DNA of 64,000 nt from Melitaea cinxia (taxonomy: Eukaryota > Arthropoda > Insecta > Lepidoptera > Nymphalidae): NCBI RefSeq assembly GCF_905220565.1, contig NC_059415.1, positions 377,001 through 441,000 on the forward strand, in the 5' to 3' direction. A program made the position numbers and the translations under genes. Shown one piece after another: positions 25,871 through 35,530 of this stretch; within the stretch, counting starts at the first letter, position 1, and each line of letters starts with the position of its first letter. A model generated the notes under the pieces. That model ran no database searches. It saw nothing but the letters and a program-made list of their open reading frames with translations, and had not been told where the DNA came from.

Positions 25871-27429
25871 CCTATTCTTAACATTTACTGCAGAAACCTT
25901 ACCTAGTCGATTAATAAACTATTTTGATTTGAAATGTTTTAAATGGGTACGAAATTTTATAAATATTAATATTTTTAATGATCACTAACTGTGCACTTTA
26001 AATAAAAACTAAAAACTTGCATTGTGAACGCCATTAAGTTGACCCTTGAAATACCGTTTTAATATCACGCAAGCTGAGGGTAAGATTGAAAATAAATTAG
26101 TGCGAGCTTCGTCTTTAAGAACGTTCTGTCATATCTCTAAGCTGTCTAACTTACCTGATATTAAAAACGGTTAACTAACAACAGTTGCAATAGTTGCATG
26201 TGAAACAGTTCACAGTAGAGCACCGTTTATGTTCGCAATGTCTTTTATTCCTCCAATCTATTAAAGTTTCGTATCATTCGCACCCGATTGTCTGTGGCGT
26301 GATCCGCGAGACCCATTTCGACCGAATGCTAAACAAATTTAATACGTTTGACAGGAAAGCCATCAAGCTCGCAATTCCCTAACCTGTCTCAAAACTGAAA
26401 TCGAACCGGTCACGCGATCGCGTTGCCTTTACGCTCTTCTACCCCCAAAAATATTTCGTTTCACACTACACTTCAGCGCCGCTTATGTCCTATATCTTAG
26501 AGGATAATCCTCGAAAATTAGCTGTATTTTAAGTGACGCAAAGTTTAATATCCTGTGAATTAAGGATCTAGATGACAGATATTCATATGATTGAGTTCGC
26601 GTTTCATGCTTCAGAGTATTCAAAGTTAGTTTTATTATGTCTGGCCTCGAACGATATTGTGACGTGTGTTTTGTCTGATTTATCGCTCGAACGTTGCTTT
26701 TTCGGTTTTATAGCTGAACGCGAAGTTAAACTGTATAATGGTATTATAGATGGCACATCAATTACGTGGAGCGGTGGAAGGTTCAGCTCGTTAGCTTGTT
26801 CTGCGATTGTGGGGTGTCGGTGATTAGAAGTTTAACAGTTAGGGATGATTTACTATGGGGGAACTTGGCATAATAAAACTGTTATTGTTTATAGTAATTT
26901 GGTACTTTATTCAATCAGTTTTGAACATCGTTTATTGTAGCTATTACTATTTAAATGTAAGGATGGTTTGGCGTAGAGGTTGGCAACTGGCTATGATTAT
27001 GACCTGTCGTATGACTAACAAGTAGACTGTCTGACTGGTGCATAGATTTATGTGCACCCGGTTCACGTGGGTAGGCAAACGTCGAAACATTAGGTGCCAA
27101 CTCCACTTCCTTTTCGATATATTCCTGAAAGTTGGGCACGCCGCTTACCTACCTTTAACTTGAACGTTATACCTATAAGGAGTATTTTAGTTTACATTTG
27201 ATATTTATTTATTTATTTATTTATTTTATAGGTACATCCACAGAATACATACAAAACATCATATATGAATCATTATTACATTATTATATCCCATTACGGA
27301 GTACACAACATTCCACCATATATTAATGTCATGAAGCAAGTATAATTAAGATTACAACACATAAAAATTTTAAAAGTAAAAGTAAAAATCCTTATAAAAC
27401 AATACTAATTTTATATTTGTTATTTTCAG
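25871..27429. other. Rx intron side of the homeodomain exon; no gene seen
   Basis: The stretch contains (ATTT)n at about 27205-27228 with a LINE-tail-like taggtacatccacag. No homeodomain residues 1-46 are encoded here. Frames at 26194-26382 and 26572-26823 are unsupported. Confidence 0.45.
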
Positions 27430-27589
27430 GTTTGGTTCCAAAACCGTCGCGCGAAGTGGCGGAGGCAGGAGAAAATGGAGGCAGCACGACTTGGTCTATC
27501 AGAGTACGGAGCTCCAGTGCCAAGGCTGTCTGGTCTTGGTTTACCAGTCGACCCGTGGCTGGCACCGCCCTTACTGACCGCTCTACCAG
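27430..27589 (+). CDS. Rx: Rx retinal homeobox, penultimate visible coding exon (homeodomain C-end and linker)
   Basis: Rx is a paired-like homeodomain transcription factor acting in the nucleus in anterior brain and eye patterning. The exon opens in phase 0 right after a ttttcag acceptor and encodes VWFQNRRAKWRRQEK, which is homeodomain residues 47-60 plus the basic tail. W48, F49, Q50 and N51 of the recognition helix are all present; Q50 is the paired-like class residue. It continues with a linker (LGLSEYGAP, then LPVDPWLAPPLLTALPG), a signature I recognise from arthropod Rx proteins. The exon is 160 nt and ends in phase 1 at CAG|GTAAAA. An intron between residues 46 and 47 is a common paired-class position. 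The upstream exon with homeodomain residues 1-46 is not visible in this window. Alternatives such as Arx or homeobrain lack this linker. The identity is from family knowledge; the reading frame and splice sites are seen. Confidence 0.9.
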
Positions 27590-27761
27590 GTAAAAGATAA
27601 TCAGATTATTAATATAATTCTCTCACTTTCTAACGGACATTGATATAAGGAGAGATGTTTAGAAATTTCAAAGGGATTAAGAAGGTTGCTGAGTTTATTG
27701 TCGTTACTCTGAATCTACGTTTCAAATCGATGGTCGTTTCACTTTAACTACTTACTTTACT

Positions 27762-27873
27762 ATGTACGATTTTATTTTTGTGTTACCCACACATTAGGAA
27801 TTCTAAACATTTTTTGAATATCATATCAAAAATTGACCGCTCCAGCGGGATTCGAACCCGCGTCTCCGACTGA
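27762..27873 (+). repeat. Direct repeat, copy 1 (copy 2 at 28073-28185)
   Basis: About 112 bp starting at tatgtacgattttattt and ending at the tRNA-like anticodon stem recur about 310 bp downstream with only a few changes. It indicates a local segmental duplication inside the Rx intron. Confidence 0.8.
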
Positions 27874-27909
27874 CCGTGTCGGCGCTCTAGCCAATTAAGC
27901 TATGGAACG
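27838..27909 (-). other. tRNA-like sequence (pol III head, not a functional tRNA)
   Basis: Read on the minus strand the 72 nt fold as a full cloverleaf. The acceptor arms cgttcca and tggagcg pair over 7 positions with one G-T. The D-arm (GCTT/GAGC), a CCGAC/GTCGG anticodon stem and a GCGGG/CCCGC T-stem are all present. The pol III A box (tagcttaattgg) and B box (ggttcgaatcc) look intact. The 7-base anticodon loop is ACGGTCA. Position 33 is C instead of the universal T and the would-be anticodon is GGT, which eukaryotes do not use for Thr. It is therefore a tRNA-derived repeat. Outside it lie partial inverted repeats (27821-27846 and 27917-27943, both containing atcaaaaatt). Confidence 0.7.
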
Positions 27910-28120
27910 ATGTACCCGCTAGAGCGAAATTTTTGATACGATGATTTTTACTTTCGGTTTAAGCGAACCGTGGCGGCGTCTATAGTGAGTTCTTTACAGC
28001 GACCCGTAACTATTCAAAGTTTCTTAATACAATGAAAATCTTTGACAGGAGACGACACCATGCTATTTTTAATATGTACGATTTTATTTTTGTGTTACCC
28101 ACACATTAGGAATTCTTAAC

Positions 28121-28284
28121 ATTTTTGGAATATCATATCAAAAATTGACCGCTCCAGCGGGATTCGAACCCGCGTTTCCGACTGACTCCATAGCTTAATT
28201 GGCTAGAGCGCCGACACGGTCAGTCGGAGAAGCGGGTTCGAATCCCGCTGGAGCGGTCAATTTTTGATATGATATTCAAAAAAT
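28121..28284. repeat. Palindrome of two tRNA-like halves in Rx intron
   Basis: Arms 28121-28185 and 28220-28284 are inverted copies with only a few differences, separated by a 34-nt spacer that holds the D-arm half of the tRNA-like unit. Together with the direct repeat 27762-27873 / 28073-28185 this suggests duplication followed by inversion. Confidence 0.8.
28184..28255 (+). other. tRNA-like sequence, second copy, inverted
   Basis: Same tRNA-like unit as 27838-27909 but on the plus strand, with A box, anticodon stem-loop ACGGTCA and B box kept. The first two acceptor bases no longer pair, because the 5' end is joined to another partial copy in opposite orientation. It is part of the palindrome 28121-28284. 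Confidence 0.65.
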
Positions 28285-28295
28285 ACTTACTTTAC

Positions 28296-28598
28296 TCTTT
28301 CCCCATGTAGAAGAAGGATCAGAGCTTAGTCCACCATGCTGCTCCATTGCAGGTTGGCGGATATATACTATGAATAACGATCGTGATGTCATGTAACGAG
28401 GTGATATGATAACAACTGGGAACGATAGCTTAACATGCTCTCCTAGGCACGGTGGGGAGACCCACAAGGATTAACAACCAGACCGGAAATAAATATCTGT
28501 ATAAACATAAATATCCATTCCGAGCAGGAATCGAACCCGCGACTGTCAGTGTTTAGGCGACTACTTGCACCATTACCTACACCAGAGCGATCGTCAAT
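28296..28598 (-). mobile_element. tRNA-headed SINE, minus strand, in Rx intron
   Basis: The minus strand carries a tRNA-like head with a B box (ggttcgattcc, at about 28530), a body with the sequence reading bottom-up through ccaccgtgcc, and a tail matching the other SINEs here (tccgccaacc, then the aggctgaag-type end is missing). It is the same family as 62333-62690. It abuts the polypyrimidine tract of the last Rx exon. Confidence 0.75.
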
Positions 28599-28627
28599 AA
28601 TGCTTAATACATTCATCCTCTTTCCAG

Positions 28628-28794
28628 GGTTCCTCAGCCACCCCCCCTCAGGGTACCCGAGCTACCTGACCCCGCCCGCCCCGGCGCCCGCCCCCGCGCC
28701 CGCCCCCGACCCGCGCTCCTCGTCCATAGCAGCCCTGCGGCTCAAGGCCAAGGAACACGTCGAGAGCATCAGCAAGGGCTTACAAATGGTTTAG
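28628..28794 (+). CDS. Rx: Rx retinal homeobox, last coding exon with OAR motif
   Basis: The exon follows a pyrimidine-rich tract and ctctttccag acceptor. Its first two bases complete the glycine codon split by the phase-1 intron, restoring the PGFLSHP junction expected in Rx. It encodes 54 residues and a stop: GYPSYLTPP, a short Pro/Ala stretch (APAPAPAPAP), then SSSIAALRLKAKEHVES and a C-terminal KGLQMV. SSIAALRLKAKEH is the OAR motif found at the C-terminus of many paired-like factors. From homeodomain residue 47 to the stop the protein is 108 aa, so the spacer between the homeodomain and OAR is much shorter than in Drosophila Rx. The local GC content is far above the flanks, as expected for coding sequence in this genome. 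The exon is intact. Confidence 0.9.
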
Positions 28795-28929
28795 TTGCTT
28801 AAACTTTCACACATTGCAGTATTATTGAAGTTAACTGTCTGATTCTAAATTTGATTGTAGAAAACTTGCTTCATAAAACAATTATTGACCGCACGAAACT
28901 CGAATAATAAGTGAGTTAACTCTTATTTT

Positions 28930-29672
28930 GTGTAAAATCAACACAATTCTAACGTTAGAAACGGTCGACACAATATCAATGTTATAATTAACCGACTTCG
29001 AAAAAAGGAGGAGGTTCTCAATTCGACAATATTTTTTTTTTTTTTTTTTTATGTATGTTACATCAGAACTTTTGACTGGGTGGAGCGATTTCGACAAATT
29101 TTCTTTTAATCGAAAGGTGGTGTGTGCCAATCGGTCCCATTTAAATTTATTTGAGATCTAACAACTACTTTTCGAGCTATATCTAATAATGCGTTTTTAC
29201 TTGACGCTTTTTTCGTCGACCTACGTTGTATTATACCACATAACTTTCTACTGGATGTACCGATTTTGATAATTCTTTTTTTGTTGGAAAGGAGATATCC
29301 CTAGTTTGGTACCGTGATAAGGAAACCAGGATCTGATGATAGGATCCTAGAGAAATCGAGCGAAACTCTCGAAAATTCGTAATAACTTTTTACTGGGTGT
29401 ACCGATTTCGATAATTTTTAATTTAATCGAAAACTGATGTTTATCATGTGGTCACATATAAATTTTATCGAGATCTGATAACTACTTTTTGAGTAATCTT
29501 TAATAACGCGTAGTTGCTTGACTATTTTTTCGTCGATCTACGTTGTATTACTTGTCGATGTAATTGAAGTCGGTTTTTTTTTCGTTTGCGAGCAAACACA
29601 ATTATTGTGTTGAAAATTAACAGTAAAATGGTGTCGACCGTTTCTAACACTAGAATTGCGTTGATTTTATAC
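28930..29672. repeat. Inverted-repeat element downstream of Rx, split by family B
   Basis: A 42-nt inverted repeat (28930-28971 and 29631-29672, 38 of 42 positions complementary; core gtgtcgaccgtttctaac) flanks a complete family B copy on the minus strand. It looks like a MITE-like element into which family B inserted. Confidence 0.75.
28989..29606 (-). mobile_element. Family B repeat, full-length, minus strand
   Basis: It starts at aaccgacttcg, has a T-rich tract at 29032-29050, and ends with the gtttgcgagcaaac hairpin followed by acaattatt. Its length is close to the other long copies. It carries the repeated phrases characteristic of the family, such as aaaatcggta and agtaataca in reverse complement. 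Confidence 0.8.
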
Positions 29673-29716
29673 AAAAAAAAAAACCTGTGTATTTGTCTTG
29701 TTTATTAGCAAACCAG

Positions 29717-29750
29717 CATTGATGTATAAAGGGTTTTTTATACATCAATG
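29717..29750. repeat. Perfect 14-bp hairpin flanked by 9-bp direct repeat
   Basis: cattgatgtataaa (29717-29730) and its exact complement (29737-29750) surround a 6-nt loop. The 9-mer gcaaaccag lies immediately before (29708-29716) and overlaps the end (29750-29758), resembling a target-site duplication of a tiny palindromic insertion. Confidence 0.8.
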
Positions 29751-29812
29751 CAAACCAGTCTACAATAATTCAGACGACGAAAATAATGATTCTCGTGTGG
29801 AAACGCTTAATT

Positions 29813-29984
29813 ATTAAATTTTTATTTATTTGTTGTTGTAAGCCTACTAATACACGCCCCGAAAGTAAGATATTATAATAATATTTCGAGTATATTGATT
29901 TTGTAATGTTCGTATGTTTTTTTTTTTGCTAATTAATATCTTTCAAATGCATTCGGTATTGTTATTTTTTAAGCCTAAAATAAA
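29813..29984 (+). terminator. Candidate Rx poly(A) signals
   Basis: After the Rx stop the first poly(A)-signal-like hexamers I see are ATTAAA at 29813-29818 and canonical AATAAA at 29979-29984. If one is used, the 3' UTR is about 1.0-1.2 kb and includes the inverted repeat at 28930-29672. This is inference from motif position only. Confidence 0.3.
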
Positions 29985-30479
29985 ATTTGCGCGTTTTATT
30001 TAAAATACTATGAGATGTGCTGCAACTTGGCTTGTCACAGATTAATTTGCCAACAGATTGTTACCACATGACACCTTCTAATGTCATCTTCAGACGATTG
30101 CAGGTATCAAACAGACATAAGTAGAACGTAATTATAAAAGTATTAAGCTTAATTAACAATAGAGTGATCCTAAAATGATATAAAATATAAATTAATAATT
30201 CTGCAATGTGCTTTCATGTAATATATGTTTAAATATTTGAGATTCTTGACTGACATTCCATTGTAATGAGTTTTTATTTCAAATAACCTTGTATGGTATG
30301 AAGTATGCGTATTTTGTGTTCAGAGAATGTTTGAAATAAGCCTACGTAGATATAAAGCAATAAGTGTACATATAAATGTAAGTAACTTATAACAAAAAAT
30401 AAATATATTAATGTATAATTTAAAGAAAAATGACAGTCTTATTATCTAATACACTGTATTTACAATGTAGTCCAGTCAT

Positions 30480-31119
30480 TACGTCGGAAAAATCGGGTTA
30501 GAAATGCAAATGAACCGAGAAAGCCAAATTTTGGATATTACGTGGGGGATGGCTAGAAAAGCTTAAGTTCAAATTGTCGACCAAAATAACCTTGTGGGTT
30601 TTCCGCCATCTTGAAAAAAGGGTTAAACTCAGTTTTTTTATCATAACTCGGTTCCCCGTTGAGATACGAAATTTTTTATAGAATACTTTTTTGTTGCTCT
30701 TTTTACGATCTACAATTAAGGTCCTATACATTTTTCACGTATCGATCATCGTTATCGAGATATCGTTAAAAACAGCCACAAATTTTGGGAGAAAAAATTG
30801 TTTTTCGCTATTTCCTTTTTTCTCGTGAAAAATATCGAAAAATATTTGAAATAAAACTTGTAGAGCCTGTTCAGACCTACAAATTTGTTTTTTAATTTTT
30901 CGTTTTCGAGAAAAATTACGACTTCTAGCGCACCGCAAAGTGAGTAAGACTGTGCCCGGTGTCGATTTAGCCGCTCGCACGGTTGTGTCCACAACGTAAA
31001 AATGAACGAATTATTTGCTTAAGAGAATTATTTTTAAGGGAATTATTGGTTAAGGGAATTATTGCTATACGAAATAAATGAATAAACCAGCCAAATTATA
31101 AATGAAAAACATGAAATTT
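30480..31119 (+). repeat. Foldback element, left arm
   Basis: Inverted partner of 31555-32195. Small differences lie near the outer end: after gtccagtcatta the two arms diverge for about 20 nt before re-aligning at aaatgcaaatgaaccgag. Confidence 0.85.
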
Positions 31120-31312
31120 ATTAATCAAAAAAATTTTATGCAGCAAAAATAATAATTACACGTAGTCATTATTGTCACACGTTTTTCTCCGTTTTGATGG
31201 TCCTGGCTGGTGTTGAAGTTCCTCTTCGGTACACTCTTCGAGTCGTGTAAATTCTTCAATCGCAGGAAATGATGCTGTGACGGTCCAAAATTCGTAATCT
31301 TCATCTTCGTAC

Positions 31313-31549
31313 CTAATCGTCGTTGAATAATATCTCGACTTTGGCGACATTGTCGCATGTCTGTCCACTGCAGTGCAGGCAAATAACCGAGCAACTAATT
31401 CCTGCTTTCCTGCACCCACAAGCAGCCCCACATTTTCCTTTACATTTGCACGAAATTAGTTTTAAAAGTTCAGGTGGAGCGGGTGCGGCTGTGGTGCAAA
31501 TTGGCTCAAGCCCGTAATTCGTCTGTCGCCAACCCCATTCCTGAGGATC
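31313..31549 (-). pseudogene. CXC (TSO1/tesmin-like) cysteine-rich domain fragment in foldback loop
   Basis: The minus strand reads 78 codons without a stop, ending in TAG. It begins DPQEWGWRQTNYGLEP, continues APAPPELLKLI, then a cysteine array SCKCKGKC, CGCRKAGISCS, CLHCSGQTC and ends in acidic residues. The spacing C-x-C-x3-C-x3-C-x-C-x6-C-x3-C-x2-C-x4-C resembles CXC domains, which bind zinc and, in TSO1/tesmin proteins, DNA. From memory, many uncharacterised insect proteins end with an EWGW...PPAPEELLKLI-type lead-in followed by this array. There is no start codon at the fragment's head; the frame stays open into the left part of the right arm. It is probably a captured C-terminal exon. 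Another frame (31156-31431) overlaps it and is not supported. Confidence 0.6.
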
Positions 31550-31554
31550 TTTAA

Positions 31555-32195
31555 AAATTTCATATTTTTGATTTATAATTCGGCTGGTTTATTCATTTAT
31601 TTCGTATAGCAATAATTCCCTTAACCAATAATTCCCTTAAAAATAATTATCTTAAGCAAATAATTCATTCATTTTTACGTTGTGGACACAACCGTGCGAG
31701 CGGCTAAATCGACACCGGGCACACTCTTACTCACTTTGCGGTGCGCTAGAGGTCGTAATTTTTCTCGAAAACGAAAAATTAAAAAACAAATTTGTAGGTC
31801 TGAACAGGCTCTACAAGTTTTATTTCAAACATTTTTCGATATTTTTCACGAGAAAAAAGGAAATAGCGAAAAACAATTTTTTCTCCCAAAATTTGTGGCT
31901 GTTTTTAACGATATCTCGATAACGATGATCGATACGTGAAAAATGTATAGGACCTTAATTGTAGATCGTAAAAAGAGCAACAAAAAAGTATTCTATAAAA
32001 AATTTCGTATCTCAACGGGGAACCGAGTTATGATAAAAAAACTGAGTTTAACCCTTTTTTCAAGATGGCGGAAAACCCACAAGGTTATTTTGGTCGACAA
32101 CTTGAACTTAAGCTTTTCTAGCCATAACCCACGTAATATCCAAAATTTGGCTTTCTCGGTTCATTTGCATTTCCAAATGTATATAATGACTGGAC
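31555..32195 (-). repeat. Foldback element, right arm
   Basis: Inverted partner of 30480-31119, ending at taatgactggac and followed by TA. The open frames in the arms (for example 31682-31939) show no domain I recognise and mirror each other, so I do not call them genes. Confidence 0.85.
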
Positions 32196-32925
32196 TAATG
32201 TACAAACGAAAAACTTGAAATATATGAAAAATTTCATAGACGTCGTAAATGTAATAAAATTATTATTAATAGCTAATTTAGTTTTAATGATTAATGAAGC
32301 AAAGAACAATTTTACCCGACGGCAAATTCAAATTGTAAACATAAACGGCGTGATTGACATTTTAATTGAAAAATCACTAATTTTAAAGCATTTAATTTAT
32401 TGTTTTCTCCAAACAGGGTATCAATCGTCATTTAACGGTATTCTGTGGTTAGTTTACTAGCGTATGACGTCATCCTAAATCTAATATGGCGGACAGGTTT
32501 GTCCATGTATGTTTCTTATGAATTTACAATTTGAAATTTTGGTGAGAATTAAATTTGCTTTAATTAATTTCATTTCATAAAGTGTATTATGATTTGAATT
32601 ATTAAAAAGCATAATGTTGTAAATATTATCTATAATATAGCTTGTTAGTTTAAGCTATTATTTTTAAACCCTTTTAAAGTTATATTTAAATAGAATAATA
32701 GACGTACACTAGCAAACAATGATTTTAAATCCTATAAATGTTACCTTGATGGTCTGTCTCATCTTGTAAGGTTTTGCCTAATAATGACCACGTCGGGCAA
32801 GCGGGCTGGTAATCGCAGTGCCTACCTGGAACCAGTCTGTATTATTATGTAGTAAGTAACTATAAGCTGAGTACCGTTCTAGGCTAATTATAGCCTAGAG
32901 TTATAGGTATTCATCGGTGTCAAGA
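32196..32925. other. No gene seen
   Basis: AT-rich; from about 32775 faint RTE-tail-like sequence (accacgtcgggcaagcggg). Confidence 0.4.
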
Positions 32926-33200
32926 GCCAAATCCAACTCGGCTGGGCAGCATTTGGGAAACTCCGGTTAATCTTTCTACCCAGTCTTCCACAGTGCCTAA
33001 AGATCAAGGTATTTAAGCAGTGCGTATTGCCTGTGATGATATATGACAGAAACATGGTCGCGAACTATGGGCTTCATAAGGAGGCTCAGGAGCACTCAGA
33101 GGGCGATAGAAAGAACTATGCTTGGAGTGCATTTGGTTCTGATGTTCTTTTTCCAGAGAGGTTTTAAGCCTCGAATTTACATATAACTTCCCATAATGCT
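32926..33200 (+). pseudogene. RTE-type LINE reverse transcriptase C-terminal fragment
   Basis: Conceptual pieces IQLGWAAFGKLR, LPQCLKIKVFKQCVLPVM and, one frame over, FIRRLRSTQRAIERTMLGV match the region after the RT domain of RTE-like LINEs, from memory of the family (GWAAFGKL...KVFNQCVLPVMTYG). Frameshifts show it is dead. Confidence 0.65.
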
Positions 33201-33550
33201 GGCGACAGAATCGCAAGTCCTCTAGTGTAGCAGATCGACCGCCTAGATACTAGGCGGAGCTGACTGCTATTTTTTTTATTAACTTGGCGCTCATTTTGTG
33301 TAAAAACTCAGGGTAAACATACACACAGGTCAAATGTCAACGCTTTTACAAACTTCAAAATATGAGTCAAATCAAAAAAAAGGTGTTGATTTTCTACCGT
33401 TACAGAAAAAAAGACTATAATTTGTCAAAAATGTAATTATTGTGACTTGGAGAAAACTTTAGTTTTCAAATATTAGCAACCGATTGTGATATATGGTCAT
33501 TATGGGACTAACATTTTTAGCCTAGCTGGAAAAGATCCCAAAATGAAAAT

Positions 33551-33976
33551 AGATAATTGTGTTTGCCGGAAAACGAATAAAACCGACTTCAATTACATCG
33601 ACAAGTAATACAGTGTAGGTAGAAAAAAATAGTCAAGTAAATAAGCATTATCAAAGATTACTCCAAAAGTTGTAATCAGATCTCGATGAAATTTAAATGT
33701 GACCACATGATTAACATCAGCTTTCGATTAAATTAAAAACTATCAAAATCGGTATACCCAGCAAAAAGTTATGCGGATTTTCAAGGGTTTTCCTCGATTT
33801 CTCTGGGATCCCATTATCAGATCCTGGTTTCGTTATCATGGTACCACACCTGGGATATCTCTTTTCTAACAAAAAAACAATTATCAAAATCCGTTCATGA
33901 GCGATGAAGTTATCCTCAAATATACATTAAATACGGTTGAATTGAGTAACCTGCTCCTTTTTTGAATTCGGTTAAA
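33551..33976 (+). mobile_element. Family B, shorter variant
   Basis: Starts gataattgtgtttgccgg and ends ttttttgaattcggttaaa. It corresponds to the copy at 18709-19138. Confidence 0.75.
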
Positions 33977-35124
33977 AAAAGAAAAAAAAATATTGGCAAA
34001 ATTTTTGCCACTCTTGGTAACATCGAACACAAGAGACGCGTAATTTTATGAGATTTAAGATCACTGTTTGCACATTTTTCGCAATCGATGTTCGTACCAC
34101 ATAGTGTTGTCATCGTACATTACTCTGTACATAGAAGTTGTAAATAATATAGTTCCGTAATTTATTACAAAATCGCCATATTATTGTACCTACGTGACTG
34201 AATTTATAATATCAAAATAGTCTGTCATGGTTATTACATTTGATGATTGCTCTTTAACTAAAATTGTTTGATATGAGTTTAAGATATTATTATATAATAG
34301 GGGCCAGTGTCACCGGTTCTTGATAACTTTATTAGACGGATGACAATTAGATTACGATATACCCATTATGATATATTAATCTTTTTCACCATCGATTCCC
34401 ACTATTTATGGTATATTTCTATGTGAGAAAATGAATTTAAAAAGTTGTACTTTATGGATTAAGGAAAAACAGATTCGAATGGCCTAATCTAACTCCAGCT
34501 GTTAAAGGCTATTCGTAACTTATGAGCAAGATAAATTTTATTCATAACTGGTGGAACTAGCCCGAAGTCAGCTATTCTAATTACATTATTTTATATGTAC
34601 AAATTTTGGCAAAAATAATTTATGGGCTAACTTTTGCCTAACATAAAAATATGCAAGACACTGGTGACAGGGTATTTGCGAATGTTTGCGTGTACACGCG
34701 TAAACTTTTATTTTTCCTTGTGACATTATATTGAGTAAAGACTCGTGCAAATTTACACATTTATACGAATATTTGCGCAAATTCGTGCGTTTCCCTATTA
34801 TACAGCCGTGAAAGTGAAATTTGTAATTCACATAATTTTTTTTTTTAATTTAAATGTAATAAATAAAGTAGTGGGTAAAATATGAATGTAAATAGAATTA
34901 AATGTGTAGCGTAGACTAAGATATATGTATACATGATATAGTACATAACGAGAGATAAATAAATGTGTTCTTTCATATATATTTATTCTATTTATTCACG
35001 CCCTTGATATAAACGGACATTTTAATTATTGTTAAAAATATTTTTAGTACGAGGGTTAAAACCAAAGTAAAACTACATGTGTAGAGTAACAGATACTTAG
35101 AAGAAAAAAAATCAGCATATGCAT
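33977..35124. other. No gene seen
   Basis: AT-rich, no recognised element. Confidence 0.45.
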
Positions 35125-35530
35125 TTAACATTGACGTGTTAAGCGGCTTTCGTAGCCAATGGACGTTTGCAACACCAGAAGCATCGCAATCGCGTTGCCG
35201 ACCCCTTTTTTTACATGGGGAAAATCCATCATAGATACCCTCCAGCGCGGGGGCGCCAGAGGGTTATGTCAGACTCCTACTGACTAAAAGCCACCACGTG
35301 TTAGCAGTCATCCGCCTGGGTGGGGCGAGATGGGGTCGCGCTAGTATTTGCCACCTGTGTTGCCGACCCTACCCCGACACTGTCCAGGAGCTCTGGCCAC
35401 CTTGCCTACCACAGGAACCAGACTTTACTTGAGAGCAGTATTATTTAACCCTGATCCTCTGTGAGAACTTCCCCAGATGGGGTGTACCAAATTCTGCTCA
35501 GAATATGTCCTGCAGGGCCCTATCTTAATG
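35125..35530 (+). mobile_element. Family C repeat with a nested retroposon
   Basis: Family C sequence (accagaagcatcgcaatcgc, then tgttgccgaccctacc) is split at 35205-35358 and ends gggccctatctta. Confidence 0.7.
35205..35358 (-). mobile_element. Short poly(A)-tailed retroposon with 11-bp TSD
   Basis: gttgccgaccc is duplicated at 35194-35204 and 35359-35369. The insert begins ctttttttacatgggg, so on the minus strand it ends in poly(A). Its body is gactcctactgactaaaagc on the plus strand. Confidence 0.75.

Larger units (their letters stand above)
27590..28627 (+). other. Rx: Rx last intron
   Basis: The 1038-bp phase-1 intron is bounded by GT (27590-27591) and AG (28626-28627). About two thirds of it is repeat: a tRNA-like element at 27838-27909, a direct duplication of 27762-27873 at 28073-28185, an inverted tRNA-like copy at 28184-28255, and a minus-strand SINE at 28296-28598. 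The SINE ends about 30 bases before the acceptor, leaving only the polypyrimidine tract as unique sequence. Confidence 0.85.
30480..32195. mobile_element. Foldback element with about 640-bp inverted arms
   Basis: The left arm (about 30480-31119) and right arm (about 31555-32195) are inverted copies at very high similarity. The conceptual 85-aa frames read from each arm differ at only three residues. Outer ends are gtccagtcatta and its complement, each preceded or followed by TA (30478-30479 and 32196-32197), consistent with a TA target. The loop of about 435 nt is unique within the window and holds a cysteine-rich coding fragment on the minus strand. No transposase is present, so it is non-autonomous. 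A transcript through both arms would form a long double-stranded hairpin. Confidence 0.85.

Noticed and set aside
25569..25988. 139-codon frame
   Set aside because: It starts inside the tRNA-like head of a SINE and runs through its body and duplication into unique DNA.
27838..27909. Functional tRNA gene (Thr GGT)
   Set aside because: Position 33 is not T, GGT is not a eukaryotic Thr anticodon, and the unit is repeated with inverted flanks.
31156..31431. 91-codon minus-strand frame in the foldback loop
   Set aside because: It overlaps the CXC frame in another phase and has no domain; the cysteine array is the better-supported reading.
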